64,000 nucleotides of DNA from Domibacillus enclensis (GTDB lineage Bacteria > Bacillota > Bacilli > Bacillales > Domibacillaceae): NCBI RefSeq assembly GCF_900156125.1, contig NZ_FTLX01000003.1, positions 434,001-498,000 of the forward strand, written 5' to 3'. The notes under the pieces are model-generated. The model was given only the letters and a program-made list of their open reading frames with translations, ran no database searches and was not told the DNA's origin. Shown here one piece after another: positions 1 to 8,134 of this stretch (positions are counted from its first letter, which is position 1; the number at the start of each line of letters is the position of its first letter). The translations under genes were made by a program, and so were the position numbers.

Positions 1-1
1 C

Positions 2-670
2 CGGAGTGAACTGGCTATGACGACAAACGCTTCAGGCGAGAAAGCGAAGAAAAGCAATATGAAGCTGGTTTGGTTTAACTTGTTTTTAACATTGACATTA
101 ATGGGTGTTTTGATCGCGGATGTCGTAGAGCTGTATTTGTTGTTTATTATTGGCTTTGGTTTGGCCCTGATCGTCAACTATCCAAATTTGGACGATCAGA
201 AAAAAGTAATCAAAGAGCATGCCTCCAACGCCATTCCAGTCGTGTCCCTTGTTTTAGGTGCAGGTATTTTCACAGGAATCCTGCAGGGTACAGCGATGGT
301 TGATCACATGGCGGGAGACATTGTCGGCGTTATTCCCGAAAGCTTCGGGGATTTTTATACGATCATTGTAGCTCTTATCTGTCTCCCATTAAGCTTCTTT
401 ATGTCCAATGACGCTTTTTTCTTCGGTGCGCTGCCTGTATTTGCTGAAGCTGGAACCGCTTACGGTGTGGAGCCGATGGACGTTGCACGTGCGTCTGTGA
501 TCGGCCAGACGATCCATTTGATTGGACCAACATCCGCACCGCTCTGGGTGTTAATTGAGCTTATACGGACCGACCTTGGCAAATTGCAGCGTTACACACT
601 TCCCTGGATCATTTTATCCGCTGTGGTGATGATCGGGATTGCCATTTTAACAGGGGCCATTTCTTTGTAA
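2..670 (+). CDS. CitMHS-family citrate/divalent-metal transporter, C-terminal part
   Basis: This is the end of a membrane transporter whose beginning lies outside the window; the frame is open to the first bases and the ATG at 17 has no ribosome binding site. It has several hydrophobic helices and the stretch FFMSNDAFFFGALPVFAEA, which matches the conserved C-terminal region of CitM/CitH carriers that import metal-citrate with protons. The glutamine-histidine segment GQTIHLIGPTSAP also fits. Roughly half of the usual 430-450 residues are present. The family is clear from these motifs; the metal preference cannot be read from them. A terminator-like hairpin follows about 30 bases downstream. 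Confidence 0.8.
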   Translation, partial: RSELAMTTNASGEKAKKSNMKLVWFNLFLTLTLMGVLIADVVELYLLFIIGFGLALIVNYPNLDDQKKVIKEHASNAIPVVSLVLGAGIFTGILQGTAMVDHMAGDIVGVIPESFGDFYTIIVALICLPLSFFMSNDAFFFGALPVFAEAGTAYGVEPMDVARASVIGQTIHLIGPTSAPLWVLIELIRTDLGKLQRYTLPWIILSAVVMIGIAILTGAISL

Positions 671-699
671 AAAAAAGATTGTTCGGAAAAAGATAGGTC

Positions 700-739
700 A
701 AACCGATGAATTCCATATGGATGAAGTCGGTTTTTTTTT
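700..739 (+). terminator. Rho-independent terminator after the CitMHS gene
   Basis: Inverted arms AAACCGA (700-706) and TCGGTTT (727-733) are followed by a run of nine or more T. The loop contains a smaller palindrome, TCCATATGGA. Confidence 0.65.
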
Positions 740-842
740 GAACATATCAACGGAAGATCAATAAAGTGACGCTTCTGCTTCGTCCATCTTCAAGACAAAA
801 ACCGAAAAAACAAACACGTTTGCAAAAAAAATTCTTCTCGAA

Positions 843-873
843 TTGACAAGTGTAAGGGAATCAATCAGATTAA
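843..873 (+). promoter_or_regulatory. Possible promoter of the first DeoR gene
   Basis: The 317-base gap from 671 to 987 holds the terminator at 700-739 and then only this candidate. TTGACA lies at 843-848, but the best -10 (GATTAA, 868-873) is weak and sits 19 bases away. I see no gene in the rest of the gap. Confidence 0.3.
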
Positions 874-987
874 TAAGTACGAGTGTCTATAGCGGTTTTA
901 AAAGCGGAGCGTCTTCTTCTGTTAAAAGGAACAAGAACGTGGGTCACTTAGGAAATCGCATCATACAAAAAGGGAGGAGGTGAAGAA

Positions 988-1770
988 ATGCTTCAACGAG
1001 AAAGACAAGATGAAATTATGAAACAGCTGCATGAATTCAAGACCGTAAAAATATCTGAACTGAGCAAAGAGCTGAACGTAACGAGAGAAACCATTCGTAA
1101 GGATTTATATGAAATGGAGGAAAAAGGGCTTGTTCGAAAAGTCCATGGCGGTGCGATATTAAATAAAGCCAATTTAGAAACCAGCTATATGAATCGGAAA
1201 AGCACCAATGAAGCTGAAAAAAGAAGTATTGCAAAACGCGCATCAGCGTTTGTGGAAAACGGAGACACGATTTATATTGATTATGGAACAACGGCCTTGC
1301 TTTTTACACGCGAAATTTTAAGCAAAAAAGAACTCACGATCATTACGAACTCCTTGCCTATTGCGAATGAAGTGATCGATTACTCTGACTTTGAAGTGAT
1401 CATTATTGGCGGTCATGTTAGAAAAAATGAAAAATCTTTGTTTGGCCCCATTGCTTACAGAGGCATTTCACGACTGTTCGTGGATAAAGGGTTTTTTGGA
1501 ATTGGCGGCATCGACATTCACGCCGGTTATACAAACGTACATATGGGCGAGTCTGAGGTTTCAAGGCTGATGATGAAGAACAGCCAGAAAAATGTTGTTA
1601 TGGCGGATTATTCTAAATTTAATACAGTTGCGATGAATCAAGTGGCGTCAATCGAAGAAGTAGATGTGTTGATTACTGACGAAAATGCTGATTCTGAATT
1701 AGTGCAGCAATTAAAAGAAAGAAACACGACCGTTTTGACTGTTGACCCGGAAGCGGAGATGGATGCATGA
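988..1770 (+). CDS. DeoR-family sugar-phosphate-responsive regulator (copy 1)
   Basis: This is a 260-residue transcriptional repressor of the DeoR family. The N-terminal winged helix-turn-helix (about residues 5-58) includes ISELSKELNVTRETIRKDL, the classic DeoR recognition motif. The C-terminal part (about 75-235) is the DeoRC effector domain, with the IDYGTTA phosphate-binding loop. The ATG follows a strong GGGAGGAGGTG site. By eye it is about four-fifths identical to the second copy at 4025, so one is probably a duplicate. It stands alone between two terminators, convergent with lacD. A phosphorylated intermediate of the neighbouring galactitol/tagatose pathway is the likely effector, but that is inference from context. 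Confidence 0.88.
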   Translation: MLQRERQDEIMKQLHEFKTVKISELSKELNVTRETIRKDLYEMEEKGLVRKVHGGAILNKANLETSYMNRKSTNEAEKRSIAKRASAFVENGDTIYIDYGTTALLFTREILSKKELTIITNSLPIANEVIDYSDFEVIIIGGHVRKNEKSLFGPIAYRGISRLFVDKGFFGIGGIDIHAGYTNVHMGESEVSRLMMKNSQKNVVMADYSKFNTVAMNQVASIEEVDVLITDENADSELVQQLKERNTTVLTVDPEAEMDA

Positions 1771-1819
1771 GAAACAACTTCTTTTTTCGCACAAAGCACT
1801 GATTCATCAAGATCAAAAC

Positions 1820-1850
1820 AAAAGCCGAACGCATTCGTTCGGCTTTTTCT
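1820..1850 (+). terminator. Terminator after DeoR copy 1
   Basis: Perfect arms AGCCGAAC (1823-1830) and GTTCGGCT (1837-1844) close a 6-base loop, followed by a T run. A-rich sequence on the left lets it also serve the converging lacD transcript. Confidence 0.85.
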
Positions 1851-1915
1851 ACAATTCAGAACCTTTTGTCCCAAGCTGTTTTCTTCTATTTAAACTCTTT
1901 TATCTAAAGCTTTTT

Positions 1916-2908
1916 TTACCGTGCAAAAACGCTCCATGGAGTGGCGGTTGCTGAAACCGACTCTTTTACCTTGTTCAGGTTTTCAATTCCTTTTGTTCCT
2001 AGCCACTGATAATATGCTTCTTTGCCTTCCTTCGCAAATGTCTCAATACCATCCTTCCAGGTCGCACGTCCGCATAGAATGCCGCAGAATTCAGACTTTG
2101 CTTTCTTGGCAAAATGCAAAGTCTCAATAAATTGCTCGTTTGTCACGCCCCCGCTCAAATAAATGAACGGCAACCTGCTTTTATCCGAACAATTTTTGTA
2201 ATGCTTCGCCGCTTCTGCCTTCGTAAAAACCGGCTGGTAGTTGTCGTATTGGCTATACCCTTCAATATTGTAAATAGAAACAGGTACTTCGACTTTCAAA
2301 AGGTCAATTCCATACGCTTCTTTTGAAAATTCGGTCATAAAATACTCAATCATTTCTGGCTTTAACTTAGCGAATCCCGGGCTTTTTTCAGACAAGCCGG
2401 ACGCACTGTAGGAAACAGGCTCCAAAATGAAAAGCAGGTCGTTTTGTTTGCATTCATCGCCAACACGCTTGATGAATGCTTTTTTAATGTTATTATATTG
2501 TTCGTCTTCGTGATGATCATAATAAACAAGCAGCTTTAATGCACTTGCGCCTTCTTTAACCAAATCTTGCACAGCATAGTCATCGACCAAATTTGGCAAA
2601 CGCCCTTTTTCTGAGGCATCGTAGCCTGTTTTTTCATACGCCATGATCAGTCCGATGTCTGAATTTAACTTCCGGGCAGCGCTCCAGCCGTATTCCGGAT
2701 CTAATAGAAGAGACGAGGAATGATTGCCAAGCACTTCACTCACACCTTCTTTAAATAAGTTTAATCCGTCCTCGTAAGAAAGAGACTCATTGTAAGACTG
2801 AATCATTTTTCCAAGTGATCCCCGCTGATCCATTGCTGTAGCAAGGATGATATGGTTTTCGTCTGAGATTAATTCCAATCCTTTTTGTTTACCGGGTGAT
2901 AATTTCAT
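1916..2908 (-). CDS. lacD: Tagatose 1,6-bisphosphate aldolase
   Basis: This 330-residue protein matches LacD, the class I (Schiff-base) aldolase that splits tagatose 1,6-bisphosphate into dihydroxyacetone phosphate and glyceraldehyde 3-phosphate in the cytoplasm. Recognisable stretches are ILATAMDQRGSLGKM near the N terminus, LLLDPEYGW and FIYLSGGVTNEQF; length matches the usual 325-330 residues. The ATG has an AGGAGG site. Its first 20 bases overlap the end of lacC, so the two are co-transcribed and translationally coupled. Together with gatABCD on the other strand it completes galactitol breakdown to triose phosphates. The assignment is strong because kinase and aldolase are adjacent. Confidence 0.9.
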   Translation of the reverse strand: MKLSPGKQKGLELISDENHIILATAMDQRGSLGKMIQSYNESLSYEDGLNLFKEGVSEVLGNHSSSLLLDPEYGWSAARKLNSDIGLIMAYEKTGYDASEKGRLPNLVDDYAVQDLVKEGASALKLLVYYDHHEDEQYNNIKKAFIKRVGDECKQNDLLFILEPVSYSASGLSEKSPGFAKLKPEMIEYFMTEFSKEAYGIDLLKVEVPVSIYNIEGYSQYDNYQPVFTKAEAAKHYKNCSDKSRLPFIYLSGGVTNEQFIETLHFAKKAKSEFCGILCGRATWKDGIETFAKEGKEAYYQWLGTKGIENLNKVKESVSATATPWSVFAR

Positions 2909-3851
2909 TCGAGTATCCTCCTAATTTGGTTACGTTTATTTGAGATTTGTAGTATTCGACGTCGGATCGTTCGATGTTTGGGTACCAGTACAAGCAGTTC
3001 GACAACGAATAAAGGCTGGCCGTTTGCAGTGCTTTTTCAATGGGTTCGCCGTTATACAGGCTTTTTGTAAGGCCGCCTAAAAAAATATCCCCTGAAGCAG
3101 TCGCGTTTTTCACATCAATTGTTGGAAGAGCGACTTTATATAGATCGTTTTCAAACTTGGCAATTGTCCCTTTTCCGCCGAGCGTGACGATAAAATTTGA
3201 TGAACAACTGAGCGTTCTTAACGCTTGTTCAACAGCATCGGCATCCGCTTTTTCAGGCATTTGCCCGATCAGTTCGAAAAATTCTAATTCATTTACTTTT
3301 ACGAGCCAGGGGTTTGCTTGAAAGCCGTTTGCTAACGGAGAACCACTGCTGTCCAGCACACACTTAGCCCCTTTTCTTTCTAACACCTCAATCGTTTTTG
3401 CATAAAAATCCGCATCCAATCCTTCTGGTAAAGACCCCGAAAATAAAACAAAGTCACCAGCCTTCACTGAAGCGAATAAACGCTCTACATACAGCTCGGC
3501 TTCCGCAAACGTCACACTTGGTCCTTTTTCATTAATTAAATGAGCATGCTGCTGGTGCTCATCGACCACAATGGAGCAAATTCGCGTTGTGCCTTGAATG
3601 TCCGTCACCACACTGGACACTTTTTCTCCCTTAATAAGCGCTTGCAAGTATTGACCTGTGTATCCTCCAAGAAATGTATGGATAAGATAGGGCGGTGCTT
3701 CTTCTGTTTCTTTGTAAGAGCGAATAACATTAAATCCTTTCCCGCCAAGTAAATCTCTTGTGTCTGCTGCTCTGCTAACACCATTCAGTTCGAACCTTTT
3801 TAAAAACAGGGTCCGATCCAGTGCTGGATTGGGGCATACGACATGTATCAA
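2889..3851 (-). CDS. lacC: Tagatose-6-phosphate kinase / 1-phosphofructokinase family (PfkB)
   Basis: A PfkB-family sugar kinase of about 320 residues. It has the substrate-binding GGKGFNV motif near residue 40 and the ATP/anion-hole motif TASGDIFLGG near residue 255, where D is the catalytic base. It probably phosphorylates tagatose 6-phosphate to the 1,6-bisphosphate used by LacD; 1-phosphofructokinase activity is the main alternative because the two subfamilies are close. I place the start at the TTG at 3851: the sequence GAGAGGTGAT just before it is an excellent ribosome binding site with good spacing. The GTG at 3860 lies inside that site and is probably not used. Transcription likely starts from the divergent promoter at 3887-3915. 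Confidence 0.82.
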   Translation of the reverse strand: MIHVVCPNPALDRTLFLKRFELNGVSRAADTRDLLGGKGFNVIRSYKETEEAPPYLIHTFLGGYTGQYLQALIKGEKVSSVVTDIQGTTRICSIVVDEHQQHAHLINEKGPSVTFAEAELYVERLFASVKAGDFVLFSGSLPEGLDADFYAKTIEVLERKGAKCVLDSSGSPLANGFQANPWLVKVNELEFFELIGQMPEKADADAVEQALRTLSCSSNFIVTLGGKGTIAKFENDLYKVALPTIDVKNATASGDIFLGGLTKSLYNGEPIEKALQTASLYSLSNCLYWYPNIERSDVEYYKSQINVTKLGGYSNEIITR

Positions 3852-3886
3852 CTTAATCACCTCTCATTTCATCCGCTTCTGTTCCC

Positions 3887-3915
3887 ATAATAATCTGATA
3901 AACAAATAAATGCAA
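3887..3915 (-). promoter_or_regulatory. Promoter of lacC-lacD
   Basis: On the minus strand TTGCAT (3915-3910) is followed after exactly 17 bases by TATTAT (3892-3887). The surrounding AT-rich sequence with repeated TTTGC words is a likely DeoR operator zone. Confidence 0.6.
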
Positions 3916-3955
3916 AGTATTTTTTTGCTTTATTTAAAAAATACAAAATAATAGT

Positions 3956-3984
3956 TTGCATTATTTTGCTTTTTGAATTATAGT
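3956..3984 (+). promoter_or_regulatory. Promoter of the deoR2-gatABCD operon
   Basis: TTGCAT (3956-3961) is followed after exactly 17 bases by TATAGT (3979-3984). The -35 hexamer is identical to that of the divergent lacC promoter, with TTTGC-type repeats between them, which suggests shared control by one or both DeoR proteins. Confidence 0.65.
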
Positions 3985-4024
3985 CTTAGTAAGCGATTAC
4001 ACCAAAACGAATGGAGGTGAGGAA

Positions 4025-4810
4025 GTGCTTCCGCAAGATCGACAAAGTGAAATCATGAAGCAGCTACAAAAATTTCGGACGATTAAAATCTCGGATATTA
4101 GCAAGAGCTTAAATGTAACGAGAGAAACGATCCGAAAAGATTTGTATGAAATGGAAGAAAGGGGGCTCGTTCGCAAAGTTCATGGCGGGGCAATTATTAA
4201 TAAAGCAAACTTCGAGACAAAATATATCAATCGTAAAAGCACAAATGAGGCTGAAAAACGAAGTATTGCAAAACGGGCAGCAGAATTTGTGGAAGATGGG
4301 GATACGATATATATTGACTATGGAACAACAGCCCTGTTTTTTACCCAGGAGATCCTAAGCAAAAAGGATTTGACGGTTGTGACCAACTCGCTGCCGATTG
4401 CAAGTGAACTGGTGGATTATTCGGATTTTGACGTAATCATTCTTGGTGGGAGCGTCAGAAAAAACGAAAAGTCTCTATTCGGTCCAGTCGCTTACAGAGG
4501 CATTGAAAAGATATACGTGGATAAAGGGTTTTTTGGGATTGGCGCAGTGGATATTCATGCGGGCTACACAAATGTTCATATGGGTGAGTCCGAAGTGTCC
4601 CGGCTCATGATGAGTCACAGCCAGAAAAATATTTTGATGGCAGATTATTCTAAATTTAATACAGCCGCTATGAATCAGGTTGCTTCTATTGAAGAGGTCG
4701 ACGTGTTAATTACGGATGCTAACACAGACCAGGATGTGCTCGAGCAGCTGAAAAAGAGAAAGACAGTGGTTCTTACGGTTGAAACGGAAGGGAATGGGCT
4801 TGATGAGTAA
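4025..4810 (+). CDS. DeoR-family regulator of the gat operon (copy 2)
   Basis: A 261-residue DeoR-type repressor, very similar to the protein at 988 over its whole length, with the same helix-turn-helix (ISKSLNVTRETIRKDL) and IDYGTTA effector loop. It starts at GTG after GGAGGTGAGGAA. Its stop overlaps the start of gatA by 8 bases, so it is the first gene of the deoR-gatA-gatB-gatC-gatD operon and probably autoregulates it. The divergent promoter pair upstream suggests it also controls lacCD. GatR or LacR would be reasonable names by position; sequence alone does not choose. Confidence 0.88.
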   Translation: MLPQDRQSEIMKQLQKFRTIKISDISKSLNVTRETIRKDLYEMEERGLVRKVHGGAIINKANFETKYINRKSTNEAEKRSIAKRAAEFVEDGDTIYIDYGTTALFFTQEILSKKDLTVVTNSLPIASELVDYSDFDVIILGGSVRKNEKSLFGPVAYRGIEKIYVDKGFFGIGAVDIHAGYTNVHMGESEVSRLMMSHSQKNILMADYSKFNTAAMNQVASIEEVDVLITDANTDQDVLEQLKKRKTVVLTVETEGNGLDE

Positions 4811-5285
4811 CTTGCTTGATAAAGAGTTAATTGTGCTTCAGTCAAATGCGCAGCATTATTCAGATGTTTTTAAAGAGCTCGGTCAAACGATGATTGACAA
4901 GGGGTATGCAAATGCAAATTATATAGAAGGTTTACTTGAAAGAGAAGCAAACTTTCCGACAGGTATTCAGGTGGAAACAGCAGGTATTGCCTTACCGCAT
5001 ACGGATGCAAGTTTTGTGAAAAAAAGCAAAATTGGCCTGCTTGTTCTTGAAAACCCAGTACAGTTTGGCATGATGGGCGGCGATGGTGAAAAGGTCCAGG
5101 TGAATATCGTTTTTTTGCTCGGCTGCTCGGAAGGCAACCAGCATCTCTTGGCTCTGCAAAAGGTCATTGAACTCATTCAGGATGCTGATTTTGTAGAAAA
5201 GATCTTGTCACTTGAAAGCAAAAATGAGGCGTATGAATTACTAAGCAGCAACTTAACCATTCAATTAGAGGAGGAAGTAAAATGA
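4803..5285 (+). CDS. gatA: PTS galactitol-type enzyme IIA
   Basis: A cytoplasmic phosphocarrier of about 160 residues from the PTS fructose/mannitol/galactitol IIA family. The active-site histidine is His66 in GIALPHTDAS. It passes phosphate from HPr to the IIB protein encoded next. I choose the ATG at 4803 because homologues begin close to it and a GGAAGGGA site lies upstream; it overlaps the stop of deoR2. The longer frame from 4779 lacks a ribosome binding site. Its stop overlaps the gatB start as ATGA, a mark of tight co-translation. Confidence 0.88.
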   Translation: MSNLLDKELIVLQSNAQHYSDVFKELGQTMIDKGYANANYIEGLLEREANFPTGIQVETAGIALPHTDASFVKKSKIGLLVLENPVQFGMMGGDGEKVQVNIVFLLGCSEGNQHLLALQKVIELIQDADFVEKILSLESKNEAYELLSSNLTIQLEEEVK

Positions 5286-5557
5286 AAAAAGTACTTGTAG
5301 CATGTGGTGGAGCAGTCGCAACGTCAACGGTGGCAGCCAATAAGATTAGAGAGCTGTTAAAAGAAAAAAATATTCCGGCAGATGTATCTCAATGCCGTGT
5401 AAGTGAACTGGGTTCAAAAGCGGCCGGAGCGGATTTGATCGTCACAACAGCGAAGGTCGACCGCGATTACGGCGTTCCTGTTATTCATGGTGTTGCTTTT
5501 ATTTCCGGTGTCGGTGTTGAGAAAACAAAACAGCAGATTTTAGATGTATTAAATTAA
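5282..5557 (+). CDS. gatB: PTS galactitol-type enzyme IIB
   Basis: A 91-residue protein matching the lactose/cellobiose-like fold of galactitol IIB. The phosphorylated cysteine is Cys8 in VLVACGGAVATST. It takes phosphate from GatA and passes it to the sugar during transport through GatC. GAGGAGG stands just upstream. Length is typical (about 94). The gene sits between gatA (4-base overlap) and gatC (23-base gap). Confidence 0.92.
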   Translation: MKKVLVACGGAVATSTVAANKIRELLKEKNIPADVSQCRVSELGSKAAGADLIVTTAKVDRDYGVPVIHGVAFISGVGVEKTKQQILDVLN

Positions 5558-5580
5558 ATAAATAGGATAAGGGGGTAGGA

Positions 5581-6966
5581 ATGATGGCAGTTTTAGACTA
5601 TCTTTTGGACCTTGGTCCAGCAGTTATGCTTCCGCTTGTTATTTTCGTTATTGGCTTACTATTGCGGCAGGGGGTTGGAAAGTCTCTTCGCTCCGGTATT
5701 ATTATCGGCGTTGGGTTTGTCGGCATTGGTCTTGTGATCAGCTTGCTGACAGATAATCTTGGTCCTGCGGCACAGGATATGGCAGATCGATTCAACCTTG
5801 GCTTATCTGTTGTAGACGTTGGCTGGCCGGGTGCCGCTCCAATGGCCTGGGCTTCGAGCATTGGCACAGTCGCCATTCCGGTCGCGATTCTTGTCAACGT
5901 TTTGATGCTCGTCTTTAAAATGACGAGAGTGGTAAACGTAGACATATGGAATATCTGGCATATGACATTTACAGGTGCCATTGTCAGTACGGCAACAGGC
6001 AGCTTCTGGCTTGGAATTTTGGGTGTTGTGGTCCACTCCGCTTTTATATATAAGTTGGGCGACTGGTTTGCGCCAACGGTTGATAAGCACTTTGGTCTGG
6101 AAGGCATCGCGATTCCACATGGTTCCGGTACATGGTCGGCGCCATTTGCGGTGGTCATTGATGCAATCCTTGATAAAATTCCGGGTATTCGAAAGGTCAA
6201 TTTCAATTCAACGAAAATTGAAGATCGTTTTGGTGTAATCGGGGAGCCCGTTATTATTGGAGCAGCTCTTGGCTTAATTATTGGTTTCTTGGCGGGGTAC
6301 CCAGTATCCGATGTCCTGCAGCTGGCTGTTCAGATGTCTGCCGTCATGGTATTAATGCCAACCGTCGTTAAGTTTATTATGGAAGGACTTTTGCCGATTG
6401 CAGAAGCGGCACGTGAAATTCTTGATAAGCGTTTCCAAGGCCAAAATTTATATATCGGCCTTGACCCTGCATTATTGCTAGGAAATTCTCAAGTCGTTGC
6501 AGCCAGCTTAATCTTTGTGCCATTAACTCTTGTCATTGCTGTTCTTATTCCGGGCAATCAGGTACTCCCATTTGGTGATTTAGCAACGATCGGATTCTTT
6601 GTTTCTATGGCCGTTGGAATTCATAAGGGTAACTTGTTTAGAACAATCATTTCAGGCGCAGTTATTATGGCGATTACGATTTGGATCGCTAATATGATGA
6701 TTGGCGTCCACACGGAACTGGCAAGACAAACAGGTACTATTCAAAGTGGGCAAGTAACATCTCTTGATCAGGGCGGCAGTCCCATTTCATTTATCTTAAC
6801 GGAATTGCTTCATTTGCAAAATTTAGTTCCATTGATTATTATCGGTTCTCTTTATCTATTCAGTGTAATCTTTACGTATATCCAATTTAAACGAAATAAG
6901 ATTTATGCTGAGGAAGCTGTAACAACGGAGGAGGCAGGTTATGAAAGCACTCGTACTGGACAGTAA
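5581..6966 (+). CDS. gatC: PTS galactitol-specific enzyme IIC permease
   Basis: A 461-residue integral membrane protein with about nine to twelve hydrophobic helices, matching the galactitol/sgc IIC family in length (about 450). Characteristic segments are LGPAVMLPLVIFVIGLLLRQ at the N terminus and LIFVPLTLVIAVLIPGNQVLP in the C-terminal half. It forms the sugar channel. Two ATGs in a row (5581, 5584) follow AAGGGGG; either may be used. The last 26 bases overlap gatD. Galactitol is the best substrate guess because GatD and the tagatose pathway lie beside it; another hexitol is possible. Confidence 0.9.
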   Translation: MMAVLDYLLDLGPAVMLPLVIFVIGLLLRQGVGKSLRSGIIIGVGFVGIGLVISLLTDNLGPAAQDMADRFNLGLSVVDVGWPGAAPMAWASSIGTVAIPVAILVNVLMLVFKMTRVVNVDIWNIWHMTFTGAIVSTATGSFWLGILGVVVHSAFIYKLGDWFAPTVDKHFGLEGIAIPHGSGTWSAPFAVVIDAILDKIPGIRKVNFNSTKIEDRFGVIGEPVIIGAALGLIIGFLAGYPVSDVLQLAVQMSAVMVLMPTVVKFIMEGLLPIAEAAREILDKRFQGQNLYIGLDPALLLGNSQVVAASLIFVPLTLVIAVLIPGNQVLPFGDLATIGFFVSMAVGIHKGNLFRTIISGAVIMAITIWIANMMIGVHTELARQTGTIQSGQVTSLDQGGSPISFILTELLHLQNLVPLIIIGSLYLFSVIFTYIQFKRNKIYAEEAVTTEEAGYESTRTGQ

Positions 6967-7975
6967 AGAAAACTTTGCTGTAAAAGAGATTGAAAAGCCT
7001 ACTTTTTCTGAGGGACAAGTCTTAGTCAGAGTTTCATATGTAGGCGTTTGCGGTTCTGATTTGGCAAGGTATTTCGAAGGGAAAGTACACAATTATCCTG
7101 TCGTGTTAGGACATGAGTTTTCTGGTGTTGTTGAACAAGTGGGACCCCACGTTCGTGCCGTTAAAGAAGGAGACCGCGTAGCAGTTGCGCCACTGGTCCC
7201 TTGCGGCGTATGCGAAAACTGTGAGCGTGGAAAGCCAGCATTGTGTGATCAATATAGTTTTGTCGGCTCACGGCAGCAAGGTGCCATGGCTGAATATGTA
7301 GCAGTAGACGAAAAAAACGTTCTTGTGTTGCCCGATGAAGTGAGCAATGAGGAAGCAGCCTTAATTGAACCGCTTACCGTTGCGATCCATGGGATTGAAC
7401 GAATTCAATTTAGCGCAGGAGCTCATGTAGTTGTTTTTGGAGCAGGAACCATTGGGATTATGACCTTGCTGGCCCTAAAAGCACGGGGAGCAGGCAACGT
7501 GACCGTCATTGATATTAATGATGAGAAATTAGAAAGAGCCAGGGGTCTTGGCGCTTCGACGATTATCAATTCACTAAAAACAGACTTAAATGAATATTTC
7601 TCTTTGAATCCTAAACCGGAAGCCGTCATTGAAACAGCCGGTGTGTCCCAGACACAAGTTCAAAGTGTTGAAATCGTTGAAAAGCTAGGGAAAGTCGTCT
7701 ATGTGGGGACAGCTACTAGAGATGTTGTTTTCCCGGCGAAAGTATTTGAGCGCATTTTGAGAGGAGAAATTGAAATAACAGGCTCCTGGATGTCGTACTC
7801 AGCCCCATTTCCAGGATTCGAATGGAGAGCTGCCCTTCAATATATTAAAGAGGGAGTCATTAACGTAAAGCCCCTTATCAATGAAGTATACCGGCTAGAA
7901 GACAAGGAAGCACCTTTCGTGAAAATGAGAGATCCGCAAAACCATTCGATTAAATTTCTATACGAAATTGGTTGA
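6941..7975 (+). CDS. gatD: Galactitol-1-phosphate 5-dehydrogenase (zinc MDR family)
   Basis: A 344-residue zinc-dependent medium-chain dehydrogenase. Catalytic zinc ligands Cys37 and His58-Glu59 are visible in GVCGSD and LGHEFSG. The structural zinc lobe has four cysteines (88, 91, 94, 102) in PCGVCENCERGKPALC. The NAD fold has VVFGAGTIGIM. It should oxidise galactitol 1-phosphate to tagatose 6-phosphate, linking the PTS to LacC and LacD. The ATG follows GGAGGAGG and overlaps gatC. The exact substrate is inferred from the operon; sorbitol-type dehydrogenases share the motifs. Confidence 0.87.
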   Translation: MKALVLDSKENFAVKEIEKPTFSEGQVLVRVSYVGVCGSDLARYFEGKVHNYPVVLGHEFSGVVEQVGPHVRAVKEGDRVAVAPLVPCGVCENCERGKPALCDQYSFVGSRQQGAMAEYVAVDEKNVLVLPDEVSNEEAALIEPLTVAIHGIERIQFSAGAHVVVFGAGTIGIMTLLALKARGAGNVTVIDINDEKLERARGLGASTIINSLKTDLNEYFSLNPKPEAVIETAGVSQTQVQSVEIVEKLGKVVYVGTATRDVVFPAKVFERILRGEIEITGSWMSYSAPFPGFEWRAALQYIKEGVINVKPLINEVYRLEDKEAPFVKMRDPQNHSIKFLYEIG

Positions 7976-8013
7976 TTAACGATCCGTCATCCAGACAATA
8001 AATCAATATAACC

Positions 8014-8057
8014 AACATCAGCCCTGCCCTTTACCTTCAAGGGGCGGGGCTGATGTT
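8014..8057 (+). terminator. Strong hairpin ending the gat operon
   Basis: Eleven-base perfect arms AACATCAGCCC (8014-8024) and GGGCTGATGTT (8047-8057) with further partial pairing inside. The T run is short (TTATTT), so it may act as terminator and 3' stabiliser. Confidence 0.65.
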
Positions 8058-8071
8058 ATTTAAACAGTACG

Positions 8072-8100
8072 TTGATCTTTTCAGGCCGCCGTATTATTAT
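8072..8100 (+). promoter_or_regulatory. Promoter of the lipoprotein-kinase-regulator operon
   Basis: TTGATC (8072-8077) and TATTAT (8095-8100) are separated by exactly 17 bases, 34 bases upstream of the chosen start at 8135. Because the promoter lies here, the longer reading frame that opens at 8072 is unlikely to be translated from its first codon. Confidence 0.6.
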
Positions 8101-8134
8101 TAGTGAAAATCAGGGGTGCAGGGGAGTGTCAGAA

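Noticed and set aside
5598-6206. Long minus-strand frame inside gatC
   Set aside because: It is a shadow of the membrane protein gene, with threonine- and proline-rich sequence and no ribosome binding site.
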